A DNA stretch of 64,000 nucleotides from Tistrella mobilis KA081020-065 (GCF_000264455.2 NC_017956.1:2710001-2774000), one strand, 5' to 3'; counted from the stretch's first letter, positions 25,255 through 33,325 are shown. The notes: generated by a model from the sequence alone, not told the origin. A program made the numbers and translations.

Positions 25255-25293
25255 TGCGAAACCGGCGCTGATGCAGAACTGGCGCTGATCCGG
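25247..25293 (+). repeat. three tandem imperfect 17-bp repeats at the thiY stop
   Basis: GGCGCTGATGCGAAACC (25247-25263), GGCGCTGATGCAGAACT (25264-25280) and GGCGCTGATCCGG (25281-25293). Each unit contains an in-register CTGA; the first supplies the TGA stop of thiY. Confidence 0.8.
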
Positions 25294-25320
25294 TTCTCCT
25301 TCCCGTCTGATCAAGCCTGA

Positions 25321-25357
25321 AACGCCCGCTTGCGACCATGTGCCGCAAGCGGGCGTT
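25321..25357 (+). terminator. hairpin terminator of the thi operon
   Basis: A perfect 14-bp stem (25321-25334 with 25344-25357, arms AACGCCCGCTTGCG and its complement) and a 9-base loop, followed by GCCTTTGCC. The T tract is poor, but the stem strength and position support termination. Confidence 0.65.
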
Positions 25358-25607
25358 GCCTTTGCCACGCCCCGGGTCGGTCTCATGCTATGCCAAGGAC
25401 TTATCGGACTTAATTCGTCCGGATTTCCTTGACCCGTCCCGGGTTTCCTGGGAAAAACGCGGGCCAGGGAGGACGCTGTTCGACGGGACGGACACGCGCT
25501 CTGCATGCGCCATCTCCGCTTTGCGTCCGGCTGAACACGACGTTCGGCCGCAGGCGCGCCGGCGCCTCCTTGCCGTCAAGGGGACCAACCACTCAGGGGA
25601 GACTGCG
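25358..25607. other. leader region of the antiporter operon
   Basis: 250 bases between the thi terminator and the first antiporter gene. It contains a small inverted repeat CGGAC-N7-GTCCG at about 25406-25422, and TTGACC near 25429, but no clear -10 at standard spacing. I see no credible gene. The promoter of the ten-gene operon must be here. Confidence 0.45.
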
Positions 25608-26081
25608 GTGGCGCGAGCCTTCGGCCTGTTTCTGGCACTGCTCACGACCTGGCTGCTGATGTCGGGCATCTACAAGCCGTTGATCATCGGCTTCGGCGTG
25701 CTGTCCTGCGCCTTTTCGGTGTGGATCGCACGCTGGCTCGGCATCCTGGACCGTGAAGGGGCGCCGCTCGGCATGCTGCCGCGTGCAATCCCCTACTGGT
25801 TCTGGCTGTCGGTCGAGATCATCAAGTCGAACATCGACGTCTTCAAGCGCGTCTGGGGCCTGGCCCCGATCGATCCCGCCTGGAAGCGGGTGCCCACCAG
25901 CCAGACGACCGATCTGGGCCGGGTGATCTACGCGCAGTCGATCACCCTGACGCCCGGCACTGTCTCGGTCGATTTCGAAGGCGGCATGATCGTCGCCCAC
26001 GCCCTGCATTCCAGCGCGCTGGAGGGGATGGACGAGGGAGAGATGGACCGCCGCTGCACCGCGCTGGAGGGCCGTGTCTGA
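25608..26081 (+). CDS. mnhE: cation/proton antiporter subunit E (Mrp/Mnh type)
   Basis: 157 residues from GTG 25608, with AGGGGAGA 6 bases upstream. Two hydrophobic segments (FGLFLALLTTWLLMSG, LIIGFGVLSCAFSVWIA) are followed by YWFWLSVEIIKSNIDVFKRV and the family hallmark SITLTPGTVSVDFE. MrpE is a small structural subunit of multi-subunit Na+/H+ antiporters in the inner membrane. It is the first gene of the operon, and its stop shares a base with the start of subunit F (TGATG). Confidence 0.9.
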   Translation: MARAFGLFLALLTTWLLMSGIYKPLIIGFGVLSCAFSVWIARWLGILDREGAPLGMLPRAIPYWFWLSVEIIKSNIDVFKRVWGLAPIDPAWKRVPTSQTTDLGRVIYAQSITLTPGTVSVDFEGGMIVAHALHSSALEGMDEGEMDRRCTALEGRV

Positions 26082-26404
26082 TGTTCATCGCCGCCACCGC
26101 CGCCCTTGTCGTCGCCCTGGTGCTGGGCCTGGCCCGCGCCGTTCTGGGCCCCACCCTCTTCGACCGGGTGCTCGCCGCCAACGCCATCGGCACCAAGATC
26201 GTGCTGCTGCTGGCCGTGATCGGCTTTCTGACCGAACGCCCGCATTTCCTCGACCTGGCGCTGACCTATGCGCTGATCAACTTCATCGCCACCGTGGCGA
26301 TCCTGAAGCTGCTGCGCCACCGCCATCTCCGCAGCCTGACCACCGAGGACGTGGCCGCCGACGAGATGGATGCCGCCGCAAAGCGCAAGGGAGGCCCCGC
26401 ATGA
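26081..26404 (+). CDS. mnhF: cation/proton antiporter subunit F
   Basis: 107 residues with three hydrophobic helices: MFIAATAALVVALVLGLAR, the conserved RAVLGPTLFDRVLAANAIGT, and LALTYALINFIATVAILKLL. This is the MrpF/MnhF pattern (GP-x-x-x-DR). The C-terminal charged tail is cytoplasmic. It starts within the stop of mnhE and ends within the start of mnhG (ATGA). Confidence 0.9.
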   Translation: MFIAATAALVVALVLGLARAVLGPTLFDRVLAANAIGTKIVLLLAVIGFLTERPHFLDLALTYALINFIATVAILKLLRHRHLRSLTTEDVAADEMDAAAKRKGGPA

Positions 26405-26756
26405 CACTGGTCATCGACCTGATCTCCTGGGCGCTGATCCTGGGGGGCCATTGTTCGTGATCACCGGTGCCGTGGGCCTGGTGCGGATGCCCGATTTCTA
26501 CACCCGGCTGCATCCGGCCGGCATGATCGACACCTTCGGCGCCTGGCTGATGCTGGCGGGCATGTGTGTCCAGGCCGGCTTCACCCTGGTCACCGTCAAG
26601 CTGATCATCATCGGCCTGTTCCTGTTCTTCACCTCGCCCACCGCCTCGCACATCGTCGCCAATGCGGCGCTGGTGTCGGGCATGAAGCCGACCGGCCGGC
26701 GTCTCGACACGCCCGAGCCGTCCTCGGCCGGTGCCCATCGGGAGACGCGCCCGTGA
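26401..26756 (+). CDS. mnhG: cation/proton antiporter subunit G, reading frame broken at a G6C run
   Basis: ATG 26401 overlaps the mnhF stop and begins MTLVIDLISWALILGG, the normal first helix. The frame then ends at a TGA (26458-26460). The rest of a normal MnhG (FVITGAVGLVRMPDFYTRLH, AGMIDTFGAWLMLAGM and onward) continues in the -1 frame to 26756. The break lies at GGGGGGC (26442-26448), exactly a G GGG GGC slippery heptamer in the zero frame. A -1 shift would give one 118-residue protein with PLFVITG at the junction. A missing base in the assembly, a true mutation or programmed frameshifting are all possible. All neighbouring subunits are intact. Confidence 0.75.
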
Positions 26757-27361
26757 TCGTCATCGGACCATGGTCGATTCTGACCGCCGATCTGCTGAAC
26801 ATGGCCCTGCTGCTGATGCTGGCAGGTGTCGCGATCGCGATCGTGCGCACCCGCAGCCTGCTGACCGCGGTGCTGCTGCAGAGCGCCTATTCCCTGCTGA
26901 TCGCCGCCCTCTGGATGGTGCTGGATGCCATGGACGTCGCCTTCACCGAGGCGGCGGTGGGTGCCGGCATCTCCACCGTGCTGTTCCTGGCCGCCCTGGT
27001 GCTGACCGGGCGAGAAGAGGATCGCGGCCACAACCCCGTGCTGCCGATGATCGCAGTGGTCGCAACCGGCGCCGCCCTGCTCTATGCCACGGCCGACATG
27101 CCGGCCTTCGGCGACCCAGAGGCCCCCGTCCAGACCCATACCGTGCCGCGCTATATCGAGGGCTCGGTCACTGAACACGGCATCCCCAACATCGTGACCA
27201 ACGTGCTGGCCAGCTATCGCGGCTACGACACGATGGGCGAGACGGTGGTGGTGTTCACGGCCGCGCTTGCGGTGACCATGATCCTGGGCGGCGGCGTGGC
27301 GGTGGCCCGCCGGCGCCGCAACGGCCGCGACGACGAGGAGGGCACCTCTGATGATGCGTGA
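26753..27361 (+). CDS. MbhD/MbhE-like antiporter subunit (C-terminal part of MrpA as a separate protein)
   Basis: 202 residues from GTG 26753, overlapping the mnhG stop (GTGA). Residues 1-90 form a DUF4040/MbhD-like three-helix unit (TRSLLTAVLLQSAYSLLIAA, AFTEAAVGAGISTVLFLAAL). The C-terminal part (EHGIPNIVTNVLASYRGYDT, MGETVVVFTAALAV) matches MbhE. In ordinary Mrp operons these two units are the C-terminal domains of the large MrpA; here they are free-standing, as in archaeal Mbh operons. The charged tail RRRRNGRDDEEGTSDD overlaps the next gene by 11 bases. Confidence 0.8.
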   Translation: MIVIGPWSILTADLLNMALLLMLAGVAIAIVRTRSLLTAVLLQSAYSLLIAALWMVLDAMDVAFTEAAVGAGISTVLFLAALVLTGREEDRGHNPVLPMIAVVATGAALLYATADMPAFGDPEAPVQTHTVPRYIEGSVTEHGIPNIVTNVLASYRGYDTMGETVVVFTAALAVTMILGGGVAVARRRRNGRDDEEGTSDDA

Positions 27362-27776
27362 TCATTATCTGATCCTTCGGGTCGTCTCGAAGGTGCTGAT
27401 CCCGTTCATCGTGATGTTCGGGCTCTATGTGCAGTTCCACGGCGAATACGGCCCCGGCGGCGGCTTCCAGGCCGGCGTGATCATCGCATCCGGGCTGATC
27501 CTCTATGCGCTGATCTTCGGCCTGACCGATCGTCAGCGCGAGGGCATGCTTTCGGTCTGCCGGCTGCTGGCGCCGCTGGGCGCGCTGTTCTTCGTCGGCA
27601 CCGGTTTCGCGACCCTGTTCTTCGGGGGCAACTTCCTGGAATACGCCGCCTTCGCGCCGGCCGAGCCCAAGCTCGGCCTGCTCATCGGCATCATCGTGGT
27701 CGAACTGGGCGTGGGCCTGGCCGTCGCCGCCTCGATGATCCTGATCTTCTTCACCTTCTCGGAACGGCGGAGCTGA
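27351..27776 (+). CDS. mnhB: cation/proton antiporter subunit B
   Basis: 141 residues with four helices. The conserved FGLYVQFHGEYGPGGGFQAG and GLILYALIFGL segments are the MnhB (PF04039-type) signature, with G-rich HGE-x-x-PGGGFQ. It ends with FFTFSERRS. The start ATGATG overlaps the MbhDE-like gene by 11 bases, and the following subunit C begins one base after the stop. Confidence 0.9.
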   Translation: MMRDHYLILRVVSKVLIPFIVMFGLYVQFHGEYGPGGGFQAGVIIASGLILYALIFGLTDRQREGMLSVCRLLAPLGALFFVGTGFATLFFGGNFLEYAAFAPAEPKLGLLIGIIVVELGVGLAVAASMILIFFTFSERRS

Positions 27777-27777
27777 G

Positions 27778-28347
27778 GTGGGCGTGTTCGAGCATTTCAA
27801 CTACTGGGTCGCCGTCTTCCTGATGATGACCGGCTTCTACACCGTGATCGCGCGGACGAACATGGTGAAGAAGCTGATCGGCCTCGGCATGTTCCAGACC
27901 GCCGTCTTCCTGCTCTACATCAGCATGGGCAAGATCCGGGGCGCCACCGCGCCCTATCTGGTCGACGGCGTGCCCTTTTCCGAAAACACCTACACCAACC
28001 CGCTGACCAGCGTGCTGATCCTGACCGCGATCGTGGTCTCGATCGCGACCACCGCGGTCGGCCTCGCGATCGTGGTGCGCATTCGCGAGGCCTACGGCAC
28101 CGTCGAAGAGGACAAGACCATCGCCATGGACATGGCCGACGAGCGTGCGGAAGACGCCATGCCGCCGACCATCCGCGAGGCCAAGCGCCGGCTGGGCTGG
28201 CTGCCCCGCAGCGGCGCCCCGCGCGTGACGCCGCCTGAGCCCGCCAGACAGCCCGCCCGCGAGGCGGCGCCCCGGCCGCCCGCGCCCAAGCGCGGACCCA
28301 TGAGCCGCCGCAAGAGCGCGCCCCGCAAAGGGAAGGGCCGTCCATGA
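27778..28347 (+). CDS. mnhC: cation/proton antiporter subunit C (NuoK-like) with long basic tail
   Basis: 189 residues from GTG 27778. Three helices of MrpC/NuoK type are present: NYWVAVFLMMTGFYTVIART, LIGLGMFQTAVFLLYISMG and NPLTSVLILTAIVVSIATTA, the last preceded by the conserved DPL-like TNPL. Residues 115-189 form an extra cytoplasmic tail rich in P, A, K and R (REAKRRLGWLPRSGAPRVTP, KRGPMSRRKSAPRKGKGRP), about 70 residues beyond the usual length. It overlaps subunit D by 4 bases. Confidence 0.85.
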   Translation: MGVFEHFNYWVAVFLMMTGFYTVIARTNMVKKLIGLGMFQTAVFLLYISMGKIRGATAPYLVDGVPFSENTYTNPLTSVLILTAIVVSIATTAVGLAIVVRIREAYGTVEEDKTIAMDMADERAEDAMPPTIREAKRRLGWLPRSGAPRVTPPEPARQPAREAAPRPPAPKRGPMSRRKSAPRKGKGRP

Positions 28348-29831
28348 GCCTGGTCACCCATCTGCCGGCGCTCCAGGTTGCCACGCCCCTGGTCGCCGCC
28401 CTGTTCGTGGCCATTGTCGGCCGGCGCAGCTTCGCCTATGCCGTGCTGGTCCTGGTCAGCCTGGCGAGCTTCGCCAGCGCCGTCACCCTGACGATCGAGG
28501 TGCTGAACCAGGGGCCGATTTCCTACGAGATGGGCGGCTGGGCGCCGCCCTGGGGCATTGAATACCGCATCGACCTGCTGACCTGTCTGGCCCTGCTGCT
28601 GGTCTCGGGCATCGCCGCGATCTGCGCCCCCTACGCCCCCGCCTCGATCTCGGCCGAAATCCCCGAAAAGCGCATCCCGTCTTTCGTCGCCATGTATCTG
28701 CTGGCGCTCGCCGGCCTGTCCGGCATGGTGGCGACGGGCGACGCCTTCAACATCTACGTCTTCATCGAGATCACCTCGCTGTCGACCTATGCGCTCGTCG
28801 CCATGGGACCGGACCGGCGGGCGCTGTCGGCCGCCTTTCAGTATCTGATCATCGGCACGATCGGCGCGACCTTCATCCTGATCGGCATCGGCCTGATCTA
28901 CATGATGACCGGCACGCTCAACATCGCCGATCTGGCCCAGCGCCTGCCGGCGGTCGAAGGCAGCCGGGTGGTGGTCGCAGGCTTCGCCTTCCTGGTCATC
29001 GGGCTTGCGATCAAGATCGCGCTCTTCCCGCTGCATGTCTGGCTGCCCAACGCCTATGCCTTCGCGCCCTCGCTGGTCTCCGCCTTCCAGGCGGCGACGG
29101 CGACCAAAGTCGGCATCTATGTGCTGCTGCGCTTCATCGTCTCGGTCTTCGGCGCCTCTTATGCCTTCGACGCCATGCCGCTGGGCTGGACGCTGATCCC
29201 GTTTGCGGTGCTGGCGATGTTCGCAGGCTCGCTGGTCGCGATCTTCCAGGTCGACGTCAAGCGCCTGCTCGCCTATTCCAGTGTCGCGCAGATCGGCTAC
29301 ATCATGCTGGGCCTGGCGCTCGGCAACCAGCACGGCGTCTCGGCCGCCCTCATTCATCTGATCAATCACGGCGTGATGAAGGCGGCGCTGTTCCTGGCGC
29401 TGGGCCTGATCGCGGTCCGCCTGGGCGGCACGCGGCTGGAACATCTCCAGGGGTTGGGCCGGACCATGCCGGTCACCGCGGCCGCGATCGTGATCGGCGG
29501 GCTCAGCCTGATCGGCGTGCCGCTGACCTCGGGCTTCATCAGCAAATGGTATCTGGTCTCGGCGACGCTCGATGCCGGCATGTGGCCGCTGGCCGTGTTG
29601 GTGATGGCAAGCTCGCTGCTGGCGGTGATCTATGTCTGGCGCCTGGTCGAGACGATGTATTTCCGCGCCCCGGTCGAAGGCGCCGCCGAGGCCTGCGCGG
29701 GCCCGTCCAACCCCTGGCTGGCCTGGCCTGCCTGGTTTGCGGCGGCGCTCTGCATCTATCTCGGCATCGACACCAGGGCAACGGCCGGGCTTGCCGAGCT
29801 TGCGACCCGCGCGCTGATCGGGGGAGCCTGA
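28344..29831 (+). CDS. mnhD: cation/proton antiporter subunit D (proton-conducting, NuoM/N-like)
   Basis: 495 residues with about 14 helices. Key ion-channel residues are present: E142 in TM5 (YVFIEITSLSTYALVAMG), K224 in TM7 (GLAIKIALFPLHVWLPNAYA) and the TM8 lysine in ATATKVGIYVLLRF. Members couple proton flow to cation export within the Mrp complex and are homologous to complex I antiporter subunits. It ends 4 bases before the next D-like gene. Confidence 0.9.
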   Translation: MSLVTHLPALQVATPLVAALFVAIVGRRSFAYAVLVLVSLASFASAVTLTIEVLNQGPISYEMGGWAPPWGIEYRIDLLTCLALLLVSGIAAICAPYAPASISAEIPEKRIPSFVAMYLLALAGLSGMVATGDAFNIYVFIEITSLSTYALVAMGPDRRALSAAFQYLIIGTIGATFILIGIGLIYMMTGTLNIADLAQRLPAVEGSRVVVAGFAFLVIGLAIKIALFPLHVWLPNAYAFAPSLVSAFQAATATKVGIYVLLRFIVSVFGASYAFDAMPLGWTLIPFAVLAMFAGSLVAIFQVDVKRLLAYSSVAQIGYIMLGLALGNQHGVSAALIHLINHGVMKAALFLALGLIAVRLGGTRLEHLQGLGRTMPVTAAAIVIGGLSLIGVPLTSGFISKWYLVSATLDAGMWPLAVLVMASSLLAVIYVWRLVETMYFRAPVEGAAEACAGPSNPWLAWPAWFAAALCIYLGIDTRATAGLAELATRALIGGA

Positions 29832-29835
29832 CGCC

Positions 29836-31353
29836 ATGACGCCTGAATTCCTGCTCGTCGCGTCGCTGCTCTCGCCGGTCGCGGGTGGCATCCTGATCCT
29901 TGCCGCCGGCCGCTCGCCGGGGGCGCGCGACATCCTGATGGTGGCGGCGGCGGTGGTCACCGCCGTCTTCACCCTGATGCTGGCGGCCCGGGTGCTGGAC
30001 GGCGCCCGGCCCGTGCTCACCCTGCATCAGCTGATGCCGGGCCTGCCGATCGGCTTTGCGGTCGAACCGCTGGGCATGATCTTCGCCGCTGTCGCCGGCA
30101 CGCTCTGGCCGATCACCGCGGTCTATTCGATCGGCTATATGCGCGGCAATCACGAAGCGCATCAGACCCGCTTCCACTTCTGCTTCGCGCTGGCCATCGT
30201 CAGCGCGCTGGCACTCGCCTATTCCGACGGCCTGCTGTCGATGTTCATCGCCTACGAGGTGCTGACGCTGTCGACCTATCCGCTGGTCACCCATTCGGGC
30301 ACCAAGGAGGCGATGAAGGCAGGCCGGACCTATCTCGGCATCCTGCTCGGCACCTCGATCGGCTTCCAGCTGACCGCGATCATCGGCGTCTATGTCCTGG
30401 CCGGCACCGTGGCCTTCACCGCGGGCGGCGTGCTGCCCGATGGGCTGTCTCCCGCGCTGCTCGGCCTGCTGCTCGGCCTCTTCGCCTATGGCATCGGCAA
30501 GGTGGCGCTGATGCCGCTGCATGCCTGGCTGCCGGCGGCGATGGTGGCGCCCACCCCGGTCTCGGCCCTGCTGCATGCGGTGGCCGTGGTCAAGGGCGGC
30601 GCCTTCGCGGTGGTCAAGGTCGTGGCCTATACGCTGGGCGCCGATCGCCTCTCCGCCGCCGGCGCCAATGACTGGCTGGTCTGGGTGGCGTCGGCCTCAA
30701 TCGTGATCGCCTCGTCGATCGCGCTCACCCAGGACCATCTGAAGCGCCGGCTCGCCTATTCGACCGTCAGCCAGCTCGCCTATGTGACGCTGGCAGCGGC
30801 CATCATGGCGCCGCTGTCGCTGGTGGGGGCGGCCATGCACATCGCCGCCCATGCCGTCGGCAAGATCACCCTGTTCTTCGCCGCGGGCTCCATCCACACC
30901 GCCGCCCACAAGGACTATGTCAGCCAGCTGGACGGCATCGGCCGGCGCATGCCCTGGACCATGGGCGCCTTCGTCCTCGCCACCCTGTCGATGATCGGCC
31001 TGCCGCCCGCGGTCGGTTTCACCAGCAAGTGGTTCATCCTGGAAGGCGCGGTCTCACGCGATCAGTGGATCGCGGTCGCCGCCCTCGGCGCCTCCACCCT
31101 GCTGAACGCGGCCTATTTCCTGCCGATCGTCTGGCGCGCCTTCTTCCGGGCGCCGGTTGCGGCGAAATCGGTGGGGGCCGCCGCCCCCCATGGTGGCGAT
31201 GGCCATCACGATCATGGCGAGGCGCCGCTGCCGATGGTGCTGGCGATCCTGGCCACGGCGGGGCTCACCTTCCTGCTGTTCCTCTACCCCGATCCCGTGC
31301 TTGCGCTGGCAGAGGCCATGGCCGGCACCGTCACACAGGGAGGCCTGCGTTGA
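29836..31353 (+). CDS. second proton-conducting antiporter subunit (D-like)
   Basis: 505 residues, 14-helix NuoL/M/N family. E141 (MFIAYEVLTLSTYPLVTH) and K222 (YGIGKVALMPLHAWLPAAM) are conserved, as is the TM8 VVKGGAF lysine. The stretch GGDGHHDHGE near the C terminus is histidine/acid-rich and may be cytoplasmic or metal-binding. It is a separate paralogue, not a duplicate, of the gene before it. The stop overlaps the TTG start of the following small gene. Confidence 0.85.
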   Translation: MTPEFLLVASLLSPVAGGILILAAGRSPGARDILMVAAAVVTAVFTLMLAARVLDGARPVLTLHQLMPGLPIGFAVEPLGMIFAAVAGTLWPITAVYSIGYMRGNHEAHQTRFHFCFALAIVSALALAYSDGLLSMFIAYEVLTLSTYPLVTHSGTKEAMKAGRTYLGILLGTSIGFQLTAIIGVYVLAGTVAFTAGGVLPDGLSPALLGLLLGLFAYGIGKVALMPLHAWLPAAMVAPTPVSALLHAVAVVKGGAFAVVKVVAYTLGADRLSAAGANDWLVWVASASIVIASSIALTQDHLKRRLAYSTVSQLAYVTLAAAIMAPLSLVGAAMHIAAHAVGKITLFFAAGSIHTAAHKDYVSQLDGIGRRMPWTMGAFVLATLSMIGLPPAVGFTSKWFILEGAVSRDQWIAVAALGASTLLNAAYFLPIVWRAFFRAPVAAKSVGAAAPHGGDGHHDHGEAPLPMVLAILATAGLTFLLFLYPDPVLALAEAMAGTVTQGGLR

Positions 31354-31589
31354 CCGGTCCCATTTCCCCAAGGCTGCAGAAGACCGGGCTTGCGGTTGCG
31401 GGCGCGGTGCTGATCCTGGCCGCGCTCGCCGAACTCGCCATCCATCGTCACGGCTATCTGGGCTTCGACGAGATCTTTGCCTTCCATGGCTGGTTCGGCC
31501 TGATCGCCGGCGGTGTGGCGGTGGTGGGCGCCCGCGCGCTCGCCCTCGCCCTCGGCCGCCCCGAGGCGACGGAGGCGGATGATGACTGA
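31350..31589 (+). CDS. small two-helix membrane protein of the antiporter operon
   Basis: 79 residues from TTG 31350 (overlapping the previous stop, TTGA), with GGGAGG 6 bases upstream. Two hydrophobic segments are visible: TGLAVAGAVLILAALAELAI and FHGWFGLIAGGVAVVGARAL, separated by HRHGYLGFDEIFAF. The acidic tail EATEADDD overlaps the next gene by 8 bases. No family is recognised; the position suggests an accessory subunit of this antiporter. Confidence 0.65.
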   Translation: MTGPISPRLQKTGLAVAGAVLILAALAELAIHRHGYLGFDEIFAFHGWFGLIAGGVAVVGARALALALGRPEATEADDD

Positions 31590-33303
31590 ACCCGGCCTCT
31601 TCGCCACCCTGCCGCCGGCCGGCCTGCTGCTGCTCGGCGCCCTGCTCACCGCCCTTCTCCCCCGCGGGCTGCGCGCCCTGCCGGTGATCGCAGCCCCCCT
31701 GGCCGTGCTGGCGGTGGCCTGGCTGCTGCCCGATGGCCCCGGCGCCGGCCATGCCTGGCTCGATCAGGTTCTGGTCCCGGTCACCGTCGATGCCACCGGC
31801 CGGGCCTTCACCACCATCTTCGCGCTCGCGGCCCTGGCCGGCGGTCTCTATGCCCTGCCCCGGGCATCGACCACCGAACTCGTCGCGGCCCAGGCCTATG
31901 GCGCGGGCGCGGTCGGCCTCGCCTTCGCGGGCGATCTGCTGACGGTGCTGGTGTTCTGGGAAGTGCTCGCCATCGGCTCGACCGTGGTGATCTGGGCGGC
32001 CGGCACCGAACGCGCGCGCCGGGCGGCGATGCGCTATCTGCAGATCCATCTGGCCGGCGGCATGATCCTGATGATCGGCATCGTCGGCCACATCACCGGC
32101 GGCGGCGCCAATACCCTCGCCGCATTGACCGCCGATATCGATGCCGGCAGCTGGGCCGCCTGGTTCATCCTGGCGGGGGTGGTGATCAATGCCGGCGCCC
32201 CGCCGCTCTGGGCCTGGGTGTCCGACGCCTATCCCGAAGCCTCGTCCACCGGCATGGTGTTCCTGTCGGCCTTCACCACCAAGGCCGCGGTGCTGGTGCT
32301 GATCCGGCTGTTCCCGGGCACCGAGATCCTGGTCTGGACCGGCATCGTCATGGCCGCTTATGGCGCGCTCTATGCCGTCATCGAAAACGATCTCCGCCGG
32401 GTGCTGGCCTTCTCGATCGTCAGCCAGGTGGGCTTCATGGTCACCGCGGTCGGCATCGGCACGCCGCTGGCGCTGGCCGGCGCCTCGGCCCAGGCCTTCG
32501 CCCATATCCTCTACAAGTCGCTGATGGTGATGGCCGCGGGCCATATGGTCGCCGCCACCGGCCGGCGCCGGCTGGGCGATCTTGCGGGTATCGGACGGGC
32601 CATGCCGCTCACCTGGGCGGCGCTGCTGCTGGGCGGGCTCGGCCTGGCTGCCGTCCCGCTCACCGCCGGTTTCGTCTCCAAGGGCGTGATCCTCTCGGCA
32701 CTGGGCAAGGATGGCGCCGGCATCGCCTGGGCGGCGCTGGTCGGCATTGCGGTCGTCTCCACCGTCTATGCGGCGCTGAAGCTGCCCATGGTGCTCTGGG
32801 GCACCCACCGCATCCAGGGTGTCGGCCGCGGCGTCGGCGATCCGGGCGTGGTGCAGATGGTCGCCATGGGCTTCATGGCGGCGCTGGTTGTGGGCATCGG
32901 CGTGGTGCCGGGCACCCTGCTCGGCATGTTCCCGGCCTCGGCCGATTATGCCGTCTTCACCGCCGACCATCTGATCACCCAGATCCAGCTGCTGGCGGCC
33001 GCTGCCGTGGTCTGGTTCGCGGCCGCCCCGCGGCTCGCTCCCGGCCGTGGCATCACCCGTGATTTCGACTGGATCTATCGCACCTTCCTGCCCCGGCTGG
33101 CGGCAGAATTCGCCATCCATGGCGATCCGCTGCGCAGCGGCCTGGCGAAGCGGATCCACCGGCGGATCGATTTCGTGATGGCCGGCATCTTCCGCATCCA
33201 CGGCCCCGAGGCACCGCTGGCCCGCGACTGGCCGACCGGCGGCACCGTGCTCGGGATCACCGTGATGCTGGGCCTCTGTCTGGTGGTCTATTACGCCGCC
33301 TGA
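31582..33303 (+). CDS. third D-like antiporter subunit with altered channel residues
   Basis: 573 residues with about 14-15 helices of the NuoL/M/N family. The TM5 glutamate is kept (E127, VLVFWEVLAIGS) and so is the TM8 lysine (K234, AFTTKAAVLVLIRL). The TM7 motif is changed: GVVINAGAPPLWAWVSDAYP has N203 where the other two subunits have lysine, and W in place of the histidine of PLHxWLP. A C-terminal extension (FDWIYRTFLPRLAAEFAIHG, DFVMAGIFRIHG) ends in a last helix. ATG 31582 is favoured by GGAGG at 6 bases. It is the last gene of the operon. Confidence 0.85.
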   Translation: MTEPGLFATLPPAGLLLLGALLTALLPRGLRALPVIAAPLAVLAVAWLLPDGPGAGHAWLDQVLVPVTVDATGRAFTTIFALAALAGGLYALPRASTTELVAAQAYGAGAVGLAFAGDLLTVLVFWEVLAIGSTVVIWAAGTERARRAAMRYLQIHLAGGMILMIGIVGHITGGGANTLAALTADIDAGSWAAWFILAGVVINAGAPPLWAWVSDAYPEASSTGMVFLSAFTTKAAVLVLIRLFPGTEILVWTGIVMAAYGALYAVIENDLRRVLAFSIVSQVGFMVTAVGIGTPLALAGASAQAFAHILYKSLMVMAAGHMVAATGRRRLGDLAGIGRAMPLTWAALLLGGLGLAAVPLTAGFVSKGVILSALGKDGAGIAWAALVGIAVVSTVYAALKLPMVLWGTHRIQGVGRGVGDPGVVQMVAMGFMAALVVGIGVVPGTLLGMFPASADYAVFTADHLITQIQLLAAAAVVWFAAAPRLAPGRGITRDFDWIYRTFLPRLAAEFAIHGDPLRSGLAKRIHRRIDFVMAGIFRIHGPEAPLARDWPTGGTVLGITVMLGLCLVVYYAA

Positions 33304-33325
33304 CCGCCCGGGTCTCGCCGTTCCC

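Noticed and set aside
22573-25506. A 977-codon reverse open frame across the thiamine operon
   Set aside because: It is antisense to three clear ABC transporter genes, has no family match and is dominated by G, R, H and Q.
31054-33201. A 715-codon reverse open frame opposite the antiporter genes
   Set aside because: Shadow of the D-like subunits; composition and lack of domains argue against coding.
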